The notes under the pieces were generated by a model. That model had not been told where the DNA came from. It ran no database searches and saw only the letters and a program-made list of their open reading frames with translations. This document shows positions 56,570 to 64,000 of a stretch of DNA of 64,000 bases, in pieces. Made by a program: the position numbers and the translations under genes. Within the stretch, counting starts at the first letter, position 1, and each line of letters begins with the position of its first letter. Origin of the DNA: a virus; IMG/VR virus record IMGVR_UViG_3300047470_000212, positions 1-64,000 of that record. The stretch is one strand, 5' to 3'.

Positions 56570-57100
56570 TCAGACCGACCTCGGGCCGAGGGGAGACTGC
56601 GGGAGCGCCTGGGTGGTGATGGTCTCCTGGGCGACCAGGGCTGGCTTGACCGCACGCTGGAGCGCAGCGTGCAGGGCGACGGCGATCTGCTCGATGGCCT
56701 CGGGACTCAGGGTGGCGCCGCTGACCTGCGCCGGGGGCTCGACTGCCTCCGTCTCCTCGACGTACTTGGCCAAGGTGGCGGGCGATATATGAAGCCGGTT
56801 CTCGGTCTCGGTGATCAGGGCGTTCTGGAGCCAGCCGAACCACGCGTACTTCTTGAGCAGCGAGTGGTAGAAGGCGGTGCCGGTCACCCAGGCGAGGAAG
56901 GACGCGACGACGGCCGGGGCCCAGTAGAAGTGCTGGGGGTGGGCCTGGTAGACGGCCCAGAAGCCCGTGGCGACCGCGAGGACGGCATGCGCGGCACCCT
57001 TGACCGTGGCGTTGGTCGACGGCCGGGTGAACAGCGCGACGATGGCTGGCAGGGCCAGGCCGACGACGAGGGAAGCCGCGTCGGCGTAGTTGGTGAGCAT
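56570..57100 (-). CDS. Membrane protein (176 aa), holin candidate
   Basis: Three N-terminal membrane segments (residues 7-25, 35-52, 60-80) and a long soluble C-terminal part with the repeat variant CTTCATATA (RLHI). Located between tail genes and the replication block, a usual place for lysis genes, although the endolysin is at 30 kb. Confidence 0.55.
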   Translation of the reverse strand: MLTNYADAASLVVGLALPAIVALFTRPSTNATVKGAAHAVLAVATGFWAVYQAHPQHFYWAPAVVASFLAWVTGTAFYHSLLKKYAWFGWLQNALITETENRLHISPATLAKYVEETEAVEPPAQVSGATLSPEAIEQIAVALHAALQRAVKPALVAQETITTQALPQSPLGPRSV

Positions 57101-57123
57101 GCGTGTCCTTTACGGGTTCGTGG

Positions 57124-58338
57124 TTACTGGGTCGGGAGTACGGCATATTGGGGAACCGCTGAAGTGATTCCCAAAGGAGTATTCTCGTCGAGCAACGTGC
57201 GGATGAGGTAACTCCGCTCGGTGTAGTTCTCGTAGTAGTAGGAGCGGGTCAGGTTCGCGGTGCCGCTGGCTTCCCAGAGGTAGTCGGCGCCCATTGAGCC
57301 GTCGAAGTACGGGCGTACCGCTGCGCCTTCTTCGACCAGGACTCCGTCGAACCAGAAGATGCTCGACTGCCCGGCGGCCATGGTGGTCCGATCAACGAAC
57401 AGCCCCAAGGTCGTCGTTGATGCGCTCACGTCGAAGGTGACCCACACTGTGCGCCAGCGCTTGTTGCTCGGGTCCGGCTTGGCGCTGCGGAAGGAGACGC
57501 GGTTGACCAGGGTTGCGTTGTTCGACGCGTACGGAATGACATCCCCGCAGCCCTGCGCGACGGCGACACGTACGCTCGCCGTGTAGCGGCGCCCCGGGAT
57601 GAGCCCGTTCAGCGTCCAGTGGCTTCCGCCGTTGAGGGTTCCGGCAGATGGCACTGTGACCACGCACGAGGAGGTGCCTCGCCAACACAGGGAGTCCTGC
57701 GCCACGGTGGCGCTATTGAATCCGGTGACCCCTGTAATCCCACTCTCGAAGTTTGGGTTGGCGGCGTAGTTCAACCGTGTTGGCTTGATGACGACGCGCA
57801 GTTCCCTTGCGTTCTGGTAGGCGCTCGGTCCGGCCGAGCCCAGGGACAGCGGCTCGAACTGCACGGCGTCCAGGATCTGGTGTTTGTTCGCTGACATGCT
57901 GGCGAACTTGAAGCCGACGGAGGCGTACGTTGCCCGCTTCCAGGCGTACCCACCGCCGGATACGGGGTAGTCGACCGGGCCGGTGAACGCGGCGTACGGG
58001 CGGCTGTAGGAGCCTGCTACTCCTGACTTGAGCGTGCCGGAGGTGATGCCCATCCATGCCTGCGCCGGGTCGACACCTTGGTAGGGGTAGTGGGAGAAGT
58101 CCTTGAAGGCAGCCGCCGGGGCCTTCACTCCGGCCGAGAGCGCACCGTCCACGGAGAACTGTCCCGCCAGCGGCGCCAGTGGCTTGCCGCGTGGCACCTT
58201 GATGGCCAGGCCACCGTTGATGGTGACCAGGCCGAACAGGTCCGGGGAGTACGTGGTGAACTTCCGCGCGACGATGGTGCCGCTGACGGAGAACTGGTTG
58301 AAGTACTCCGTGGTGTTGCTGAAGGTCAGGTTCGGCAT
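57124..58338 (-). CDS. Tail protein with carbohydrate-binding-like domain (404 aa)
   Basis: Beta-rich, Gly/Ser/Thr-rich. The C-terminal ~170 residues contain ANPNFESGITG, then GGSHWTLNGLIPGRRYTASV, the usual layout of CBM4/9-like jelly-roll domains in phage tail tips. Likely host surface recognition. ATG overlaps the upstream stop. Confidence 0.65.
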   Translation of the reverse strand: MPNLTFSNTTEYFNQFSVSGTIVARKFTTYSPDLFGLVTINGGLAIKVPRGKPLAPLAGQFSVDGALSAGVKAPAAAFKDFSHYPYQGVDPAQAWMGITSGTLKSGVAGSYSRPYAAFTGPVDYPVSGGGYAWKRATYASVGFKFASMSANKHQILDAVQFEPLSLGSAGPSAYQNARELRVVIKPTRLNYAANPNFESGITGVTGFNSATVAQDSLCWRGTSSCVVTVPSAGTLNGGSHWTLNGLIPGRRYTASVRVAVAQGCGDVIPYASNNATLVNRVSFRSAKPDPSNKRWRTVWVTFDVSASTTTLGLFVDRTTMAAGQSSIFWFDGVLVEEGAAVRPYFDGSMGADYLWEASGTANLTRSYYYENYTERSYLIRTLLDENTPLGITSAVPQYAVLPTQ

Positions 58339-60320
58339 CAGGTGACCGCCATTCCCACGCGGGTGGCAGTGCTGAGCGTCGAGTTGGTAGTCGTGAGCAC
58401 CTGAGATCCGTTCCGGTAGACCGTGATGTTGCTCCCGGAGTAGGCCACCGTGATGCGGTCGCCGTCCGAGAACGCCGTGGAGTAGTTGAGGGTCGTGGTC
58501 GCCACGCCCGCCTGGATGAGGTGGAGTGCCGTCCTCCCGGCCCGCCAGTAGTTGCTGGAGTCCTGGAGCCGGAAGACCACACCCTGCTTGAGGGTGTTGC
58601 CGGGGTTGGTCAGGAGGGTCCCCGCCACCGTGCCGTCAGCGTGGCCCGGGATCGTGGCGATCGACGCCGTTGCACCAACTGGGTACGCGCAGCCGCCCCC
58701 GTAGCCGCCGGAGGTCCACTGCCCAAGGGTCTCGGCCCAGGACGCGGCCCCGATGTCCGAGGTGCGGGTCGTCCAGTTCACCCATCCCTGGGTGAAGGAG
58801 TCGAGCACGTTGTACGCGGGCAGGGCGTCGCTGTACAGCGAGGTGATCAGAGTTCCGTGGTTGTCGTAGTACTCGACGAACGGGTACACGTTCACCTGCT
58901 CGCCGGAGTACGCCTGCGCGTAGCCGGACAGGCACATCTGCACGCGCTCGTCGTATCCCAGCGGCGTCCACTGTGCGTTCGCGGTAGGTGTGTCCGGCGG
59001 GGCGACGTTGATGCTCGCGGTGAGCGCCTGGTAGACGCGGCCGTGGAAGATGACGGAGTCGCCGGGCTGGTAGTAGGTGTCGTCGTCCCAGGACTGCCAG
59101 GTGTACGGCAGCGGGACGCCGAACAGGACCGGCTGCTGCGGGTCCATCGTCGCCTGCCCGGAGACGCGGCCGACGGAGCGCACGCCCATGGTGGCGACCG
59201 ACCCACCGGAGTTGGTGTTACGCACCCACAGCGCGTTGCCCGCCTTGTCATCAGGGTTGGTTGGGTTCTGCACGCCGATGCCCACCAGGACGCCGTTGGT
59301 GCCCGGGGTGACGCCTGCGGTGAAGGAGATCTCTTCCCATCCGGCGACGTGTCCGTTGGCGTCGACCAGCGTGGAGTCTGTGCCGTACTGAACCACCGTC
59401 CAGTAGGCATTGGAGGAGTTGGTACCCGTAGGGATCTGGGAGGCACCGTAGGCGCCGCTGCTGCCCGCCTGGTAGAGGTAGGAGCCGAACTCAGCCTTGT
59501 CTCCGGCCGCATAGTTCACGCTCGCGTCCCACTGCGGGAAGGACGGGTGGTCGAAGTCCGCCTGGTCGTCGGAGAGCATGAGGTTGTAGCCGATGGACAG
59601 GTCGGCGTCGTAGCCGGTCGTCTCGGAGATGATGGACCTGATCTGCTCCAGGGTGCCCTTCTGGCGGCCGAGGGTCGCAGCGTCACGCACCCGCTGCCGG
59701 AAGAGGTAGGCCGGAGTGGACGCCTCGTACTCGATACCGAACTGCGTAGCCAACTGGGAGATGTTGTCGAAGCGGGTGCGCATCGCATCGTTGGTGTACC
59801 GGTTGGAGTCGTAGTACGACCTCACCATGTCGAAGCCGAACCCGAAGATCGACAGGAACGGATGCAGGAACGGGTTCAAGGTGTTGGAGTCGTCGGTGAC
59901 GTTGTTGCCCGGCGCGATGTCGACCTTGTAGTGCTCGGGAACGAGCCCGTACAGGAGGTCGGTGTACCCGTTGTCCTTCGGCATGAGGCAGGACACTGTG
60001 CCCGCGCGGGACCACTGGCCGGACGCCTTGATGAAGATCGTGTAGTACAGCCAGTGCCCCCCGACCACGCCCCTGTCGACGAACGACGTCGACTTGGATG
60101 TCTGGTCGAGCAGGACCTCTCCGTCGTTCTCGTTGACGGCCCAGCCGAACCTGTTGCGCAGTAGGCGCAGGTTGGTCCACGAACCGGCTGGGGACGCCCA
60201 GTCGAGCAGCACGGTGGAGTAGTCGGCGGGCGTGGCTGTGAACGGGCTGACGTCGAACTCGGCCCGGATGTCCGTGCCGTACTTCGAGAGCCCGTATTTG
60301 GAGACGCCGTATGTACCCAA
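58338..60320 (-). CDS. Tail protein I-like minor tail protein (660 aa)
   Basis: Residues ~125-260 (LYGLVPEHYK, FLSIFGFGFDMVRSYYDS, LATQFGIEYE, FRQRVRDAATLGRQKGTLEQ) match the P2 gpI/tail protein I fold that links baseplate to fibres. The rest is beta-rich with Trp/Gly repeats (WTVVQYG, QALTASINVAPPDTP), typical of receptor-binding segments. Confidence 0.7.
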   Translation of the reverse strand: MGTYGVSKYGLSKYGTDIRAEFDVSPFTATPADYSTVLLDWASPAGSWTNLRLLRNRFGWAVNENDGEVLLDQTSKSTSFVDRGVVGGHWLYYTIFIKASGQWSRAGTVSCLMPKDNGYTDLLYGLVPEHYKVDIAPGNNVTDDSNTLNPFLHPFLSIFGFGFDMVRSYYDSNRYTNDAMRTRFDNISQLATQFGIEYEASTPAYLFRQRVRDAATLGRQKGTLEQIRSIISETTGYDADLSIGYNLMLSDDQADFDHPSFPQWDASVNYAAGDKAEFGSYLYQAGSSGAYGASQIPTGTNSSNAYWTVVQYGTDSTLVDANGHVAGWEEISFTAGVTPGTNGVLVGIGVQNPTNPDDKAGNALWVRNTNSGGSVATMGVRSVGRVSGQATMDPQQPVLFGVPLPYTWQSWDDDTYYQPGDSVIFHGRVYQALTASINVAPPDTPTANAQWTPLGYDERVQMCLSGYAQAYSGEQVNVYPFVEYYDNHGTLITSLYSDALPAYNVLDSFTQGWVNWTTRTSDIGAASWAETLGQWTSGGYGGGCAYPVGATASIATIPGHADGTVAGTLLTNPGNTLKQGVVFRLQDSSNYWRAGRTALHLIQAGVATTTLNYSTAFSDGDRITVAYSGSNITVYRNGSQVLTTTNSTLSTATRVGMAVT

Positions 60321-60326
60321 GGCGGA

Positions 60327-60974
60327 TCACATCTCCCGGAGCATGGAGACGGAGAAATTGATCTCGTCCAGGGTGTAGGTCTTGCCACCGAAGGGGTTGC
60401 GCTCGATCATCTCGATCTTCTTGCCCGCGCTCACGGGGCCCTGCCAGAACGCCGTCGTGTGGCTGTAGCCGTTGAAGTTGTGCGTGACGGTGTGGCAGAC
60501 GACGCGGCTACCGCCGACGGCGATGCCCAGCCAGCGCTCGGGGTCTTCGAGCAGGATCGTGCCTCGGCAGTACGCGGAGGCTAGCCACCAGCCGGTGCGG
60601 TTGGCGGTGACCGAGGAGCCGTTGAAGATGCCCTCGGGGTCGTTGGTCGCCGACGGCCTGGGGAACGGGATCGGCACGCGCTCGGCAGCGGCGGAGATGT
60701 GCGTCTTCACAGGCTTGAAGGTGTGCGAGGTCTTGGTCATGTAGCAGACGGGTATGCCCTTGCCGCGCTGGATGGAGTCGAGACGATCGGCGACCGAGGC
60801 CCACTTGTTCGTCTTCATCTTCAGCGTGGTGTCCTGGTGCGGGTTGATGCCCAGGGTCTGCTGCATGGCCAGCACTTCGTCTTGCAGGTTGTTCACGTGG
60901 GAGGCGTCGATATCCTCGACGAGGTTCTTGTGCGTCGTGAACGTCTTGTACTGGTGTGGGTAGACAGCGGCCAT
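60327..60974 (-). CDS. Tail-associated protein (215 aa)
   Basis: N-terminus has DIDASHVNNLQDEVLAMQQT, a trimer-like helix common in tail fibres, then a beta-rich domain with an NFNGYSHTTAFWQG segment. TAATG overlap with the baseplate J gene. Confidence 0.65.
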   Translation of the reverse strand: MAAVYPHQYKTFTTHKNLVEDIDASHVNNLQDEVLAMQQTLGINPHQDTTLKMKTNKWASVADRLDSIQRGKGIPVCYMTKTSHTFKPVKTHISAAAERVPIPFPRPSATNDPEGIFNGSSVTANRTGWWLASAYCRGTILLEDPERWLGIAVGGSRVVCHTVTHNFNGYSHTTAFWQGPVSAGKKIEMIERNPFGGKTYTLDEINFSVSMLREM

Positions 60975-62446
60975 TAGCCGATCCCTCCGGTCATGGTGAT
61001 GTTGGAGATGTTTCCGACCTTCGGGATCTCCCAGGCGCGGAAGACAACGTCGGCTGTGCCGGTCTGCGCGGCGTCCGCGCGGGCGATCATGGGGATGTCG
61101 ACGTAGCGCACGCCGTCCACCGCGAGCAGGGCCTTGTAGAAGTCGCTGAGGGTCATCCGCATACCGAAGTCGACGTTGGCGAATCCGAGCATGTTCTTCA
61201 GGGCCTGCTGCACGTCGTAGAGGACCGAGGCCCTGGAGTAGCGGGGCCAGCACTCGACGGTGATGGGCTTGGTGGACGAGCCGACGTTCACGCTGACCAC
61301 GGATGGGCCTGCCACGGTGACTGTGGAGCCCGCCAGGGCCTTGGCCTGGAGGGTGGCCTGCACGTTGTTCAGGGTCGTTGTGTTGGGCTGTCCGCCGTCC
61401 GCTCCGATGACGTACACGGAGACGCTGGTGTAGGTCGAGGCGACGGCGTTGGCCCGGACGATGCCGGGAAGGGTCAGTGCCAGGTCGGAGAAGTCCCGGA
61501 GGGTGACGCAGCGGTCCTGACTGCGGAAGATTCGCGGCGCGTTGGCCCTGATCTGATCGTTGGTCTCGGGGTCTGCACCGCCGGACATGGCCGAGGAGAT
61601 CGCCGTGCCGCTGGAGTTCTGGGCGATGGTGACGCCGGGCAGGTTCGAGGAGGCGAGGGCGTTGACCACGCCCGCGTTGACGTTTCCGATCGTGCCGCCA
61701 CCGACGCGGTAGGTCGCGTAGATGGTCAACTGACTGTTGGGGATGGCGCCGTTGATGTTGTCGCCGAAGCGGATCCACGCTGCGCCGGAGTCGTCCAGGA
61801 ACGTCGTGAACACCTTGTCTTCGGGGTCGGCGTCCACCAGGTAGTTGATGTAGGTCCACTCGGTCGCGGCGTTGACGTCGTCCACGAAGACCTGCACGGT
61901 GCCGTTGATGACGGGCACGTCCGGCAGCCGGAACTCCTGCACGGGCAGGCCCGAGCTGGTGCCAACGTTGACCTGGCTGCGGGTGACTCCCTGGGTGACC
62001 GGGACTGTGGCCTTGCCACCGTTGACCGGCACCAGGATGTCGGAGTCGGTCTCGTAGGTGACCGGGCTGTCGATGGTGTCGATGTAGTCGGTGACGACCT
62101 GAGTGCCCGCAGGCACCAGGACAGCCGGTCCGGGGTTGGACGTCTGGAAGGTGACCGTGCCAGTGGCCGGGACACCGTTGCTCGGGGTGTAGCCGAGCAG
62201 GTCCGCAATCTGGAGCAGGGACAGGCGCTGGGTCGCGGTCGGCAGGAAGGCCTCCTGCTGGAGCCGGTCACCGTAGTAGGAGAGGCTGTCCCCGAGGTAG
62301 GAGAACAGCTCGACCATGAGCACGCCGAAGTCGCCCTCCGAGCCAGGTACCCACTGCGGGAAGGCTCGGGCGGCGTAGTCCAGCAGGGAGGCCTTGAAGC
62401 CCTCGTAATCCCGACTGGTGTAGTCGATAGCCGGTACGTCAGCCAC
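60974..62446 (-). CDS. Baseplate J-like protein
   Basis: Baseplate wedge component of a contractile-type tail. YTSRDYEGFKASLLDYAARA, SEGDFGVLMVELFSYLGDSL and ATQRLSLLQIADLLGYTPS are the family N-terminus (Mu gp47/P2 gpJ). 490 aa. Overlaps the gp25 gene by 8 bp. Confidence 0.88.
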   Translation of the reverse strand: MADVPAIDYTSRDYEGFKASLLDYAARAFPQWVPGSEGDFGVLMVELFSYLGDSLSYYGDRLQQEAFLPTATQRLSLLQIADLLGYTPSNGVPATGTVTFQTSNPGPAVLVPAGTQVVTDYIDTIDSPVTYETDSDILVPVNGGKATVPVTQGVTRSQVNVGTSSGLPVQEFRLPDVPVINGTVQVFVDDVNAATEWTYINYLVDADPEDKVFTTFLDDSGAAWIRFGDNINGAIPNSQLTIYATYRVGGGTIGNVNAGVVNALASSNLPGVTIAQNSSGTAISSAMSGGADPETNDQIRANAPRIFRSQDRCVTLRDFSDLALTLPGIVRANAVASTYTSVSVYVIGADGGQPNTTTLNNVQATLQAKALAGSTVTVAGPSVVSVNVGSSTKPITVECWPRYSRASVLYDVQQALKNMLGFANVDFGMRMTLSDFYKALLAVDGVRYVDIPMIARADAAQTGTADVVFRAWEIPKVGNISNITMTGGIG

Positions 62447-62858
62447 TGATGACCTCGCTTACGGTGCCGCCCACACGCACCACAGCGGTGTTGGTCTGGA
62501 GCGACAGGCTGGATGGGGACGCCCCGGCCTCGCGGCGCATGTAGTCGACCTCGATACGGGCGAGCGACATCTGGGAGGCATCAGGGATAGGGGTGGCCCT
62601 CTGGAGGAGCACACCGGGCTCGTACCGGTCGAATGCAGAGGTCACGGCACGGCTGATTTCCTGCGCGACAAAGGTCGCGTCAGGGTCGAAAAGCAGATCG
62701 GCCACCGGGACTCCATAGTCCGGGAGCATGACCCGCTCCCCCGGCTGCGTGCCGACGAGCGCATTGACATGCTGGGCGATCTGCCTGTCGGGATTCGTCT
62801 CGACGGCGATTTTCCCGTCGGACGCAAGTCGAAATGGAACTGCAATCTCGGTAGGCAT
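62439..62858 (-). CDS. GPW/gp25-type baseplate protein
   Basis: Baseplate wedge protein. VNALVGTQPGERVMLPDYG, RYEPGVLLQRATPI is the gp25/GPW signature. 139 aa. Its start codon and first seven codons form the left arm of a perfect 23-bp inverted repeat. Confidence 0.85.
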   Translation of the reverse strand: MPTEIAVPFRLASDGKIAVETNPDRQIAQHVNALVGTQPGERVMLPDYGVPVADLLFDPDATFVAQEISRAVTSAFDRYEPGVLLQRATPIPDASQMSLARIEVDYMRREAGASPSSLSLQTNTAVVRVGGTVSEVISG

Positions 62859-62899
62859 GCTTGCATTCTCCCAGGAATGCCTACCGAGATTGCAGTTCC
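62836..62899. repeat. Perfect 23-bp inverted repeat at gp25 start
   Basis: Arms 62836-62858 and 62877-62899 are exact reverse complements with an 18-nt loop that contains the gp25 ribosome site (GGGAG). In mRNA the start codon is in the stem. Confidence 0.9.
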
Positions 62900-62908
62900 G
62901 TTCTCAGA

Positions 62909-63208
62909 TCAGAAGCCGGGGAACGCTACCTGCCCGTCGGCCAGCACCTGGTCGTTCTGTGCGGCGACGTCTACGTCTATCTGGTGCCTGGCGGCGTTGT
63001 AGTCCTGGGCGGCCTGGTTGTAGAGCGGCGAGGCAGCGTTCTGGTTCACGTTCTGCTCCCACGACAGCCAGTTGTCCCTGACGTAGGACTTGAACGCGTA
63101 CTCCAGGAGTTCCTGGTCGCCCAACTGAGAGTCGACGTAGATGCCGTGGAAGGACGCTGCTACTCGGGGCCAGAATTCGTCGGGAATAGAGATCGTGATG
63201 TCGGTCAT
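62909..63208 (-). CDS. Unknown tail-region protein (99 aa)
   Basis: Starts MTDITISIPDEFWPRV; helical, Asn/Gln-rich. Possibly a small tail assembly or tip protein; not recognised. Confidence 0.6.
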   Translation of the reverse strand: MTDITISIPDEFWPRVAASFHGIYVDSQLGDQELLEYAFKSYVRDNWLSWEQNVNQNAASPLYNQAAQDYNAARHQIDVDVAAQNDQVLADGQVAFPGF

Positions 63209-63224
63209 TAAAGGGACGTCCTCA

Positions 63225-64000
63225 CTACTTTGTGTACGTGATTTTGAGTTGCGGCGGGTGGCTGTCTCCGACACCGCTGAAGATGCCGTAGTAAGTCTTG
63301 TCGGTGCTGGAGCCGAGATCTCCACCGAGCGTGATTCCACGATACGGGGTAGCGGAGTTCCAACCTGAATTCCAGGACGACGGCAAAGTAACCCACTTGC
63401 CTGCACCAACCGGCCACGATGAAACGGTCAGGTTGTTGCTGGAGGCCATTCCGGACGCAACGCCAGTCTGGGTGTGCACACCGATATGCGCGGTACCGCC
63501 ACCGTTGTAATACCAGTGGCTGGCGTAGAGGTAGATCTCGACCTTGGAGACCTTCGCCGTGGAGCCCATGTCTGTGAACGGCTGGGTACCGAATCCGACC
63601 ATCGACTTCTGGGTGCCCCAGGTTCCGGAGTAGTAGCCCTGGTACATCGTGCCGTCGGTGTTACCTGCGTTACCGAATCGCCGGGACCACACCGCGTTGT
63701 AGGTCTTGGTGTACGTCTTCGTCGCGGTGACCGCAGCGCCGCCCGTGTTGTAGACGCCGCCCTCGGGTACGGCCGGGCCGATGTCCTCGACGTAGAAGTC
63801 CGAGGACTGCGCGGGGCTGTAGTTGCGCAGACCCCAGCCGGTGGCATTGCCCGAGTGGATGGCCCCTACCCACAGGATCCGGTGATCGCCTGGAGCCAGG
63901 GCCGTGTTCGACGCGTAGAGACCGCCTGCGTCGGACGAGCACACGATGATGCCCTCGACCACGCACGTGCCATCCGAGCCCGCGCCGTCGTAGAACATGC
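63225..64000 (-). CDS. Tail/fibre protein, N-terminus beyond window
   Basis: Beta-rich Gly/Ser/Thr/Tyr protein (YYSGTWGTQKSMVGFGTQ, YASHWYYNGGGTAHIGVHTQ), ending PPQLKITYTK, in the style of phage minor tail proteins with repeated beta modules. The frame is open to the right edge, so the start is outside. Its IGVHTQ is not the repeat. Confidence 0.6.
   Translation of the reverse strand, partial: MFYDGAGSDGTCVVEGIIVCSSDAGGLYASNTALAPGDHRILWVGAIHSGNATGWGLRNYSPAQSSDFYVEDIGPAVPEGGVYNTGGAAVTATKTYTKTYNAVWSRRFGNAGNTDGTMYQGYYSGTWGTQKSMVGFGTQPFTDMGSTAKVSKVEIYLYASHWYYNGGGTAHIGVHTQTGVASGMASSNNLTVSSWPVGAGKWVTLPSSWNSGWNSATPYRGITLGGDLGSSTDKTYYGIFSGVGDSHPPQLKITYTK

Larger units (their letters stand above)
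23326..56794 (-). repeat. CTTCATACC repeat family, right cluster (27 copies)
   Basis: Exact copies start at 23326, 25597, 25687, 27045, 28936, 29957, 31229, 34578, 39019, 40209, 40878, 41721, 45182, 45970, 46709, 47596, 50002 and 50373. Variants keeping CTTCATA start at 24846, 27354, 38575, 51982, 52715, 53496, 54794, 55204 and 56786. All are in frame CTT-CAT-Axx. Confidence 0.9.

Noticed and set aside
665-56794. Repeat as a T7-style single-orientation restriction-escape pattern
   Set aside because: One-strand bias fits, but escape predicts avoidance of sites, not enrichment, and does not explain the frame lock.
1-64000. tRNA or tmRNA genes and CRISPR arrays
   Set aside because: I saw no cloverleaf-like segment with CCA context and no regular spacer-repeat arrays; short gaps hold only promoters and terminators. 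A covariance-model search would be needed to be sure.

Overview
The window reads as part of a large, GC-rich (I estimate a little over 60%) genome of a tailed phage of an actinobacterium, most likely Streptomyces or a relative. Reasons: dense tail and baseplate genes, lysis genes, a complete phage replication set (Pol I, primase, DnaB- and DnaC-like proteins, SNF2-type helicase, RecA, Cas4-type exonuclease, endonuclease VII, Holliday junction resolvase), and actinobacterial families (WhiB, DUF3761, DUF2637, ThyX, B12-dependent ribonucleotide reductase). Every gene I can support lies on the minus strand, so transcription runs right to left. I saw no tRNA gene, CRISPR array, transposon or plus-strand gene.

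Layout from right to left, in the direction of transcription. 64-57.1 kb: tail tip and baseplate (fibre-like proteins, gp25/GPW, baseplate J, tail protein I). 57.1-56.2 kb: two small membrane proteins, holin candidates. 56.2-43.2 kb: replication and recombination (AT-hook acidic protein, winged-helix initiator with a possible internal origin, DnaC-like loader, DnaB-like helicase, primase, HNH protein, SNF2 helicase, MerR-like regulator, ssDNA-binding-like protein, DNA polymerase I). 43.2-34.1 kb: nucleotide metabolism and repair (NrdJ, RecA, resolvase, WhiB, Cas4-like exonuclease, ThyX, dNMP kinase, endonuclease VII). 34.0-23.0 kb: a SpoVS-like protein, a run of unrecognised basic or low-complexity proteins, a CHAP-type endolysin, a ParB-like protein, a nucleotidyltransferase-like protein and a TGT-like TIM-barrel candidate. 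23-5.3 kb: about 30 small orphan genes. Many single genes or pairs here sit in a terminator - sigma70-like promoter (TTGACA, 17 bp, TAGxxT) - shared leader - ORF arrangement, as expected of early accessory genes. 5.3-0 kb: further orphans, a lipoprotein, an RlaP-like nucleotidyltransferase and a T4 Rnl1-type RNA ligase cut by the left edge; the last two suggest an RNA-repair function.

The most striking signal is a short repeat that ordinary gene calls do not explain. The 9-mer CTTCATACC (minus strand, mRNA sense; GGTATGAAG on the plus strand) occurs 23 times exactly and 9 more times as CTTCATA plus a variable end. All 32 are read in the same codon phase, CTT-CAT-Axx, giving Leu-His-Thr (rarely Leu-His-Ile/Met), inside about 30 unrelated proteins and in three tiny leader ORFs that contain little else. 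In the reductase, two copies sit where the family normally has a near-match, so the nucleotide sequence seems to be what is kept. Copies are confined to 0.6-5.2 and 23.3-56.8 kb and are absent from the promoter-per-gene region and the tail genes. The recA leader copy is followed by an X-XXY-YYZ slippery heptamer that would fuse it to recA by a -1 shift.
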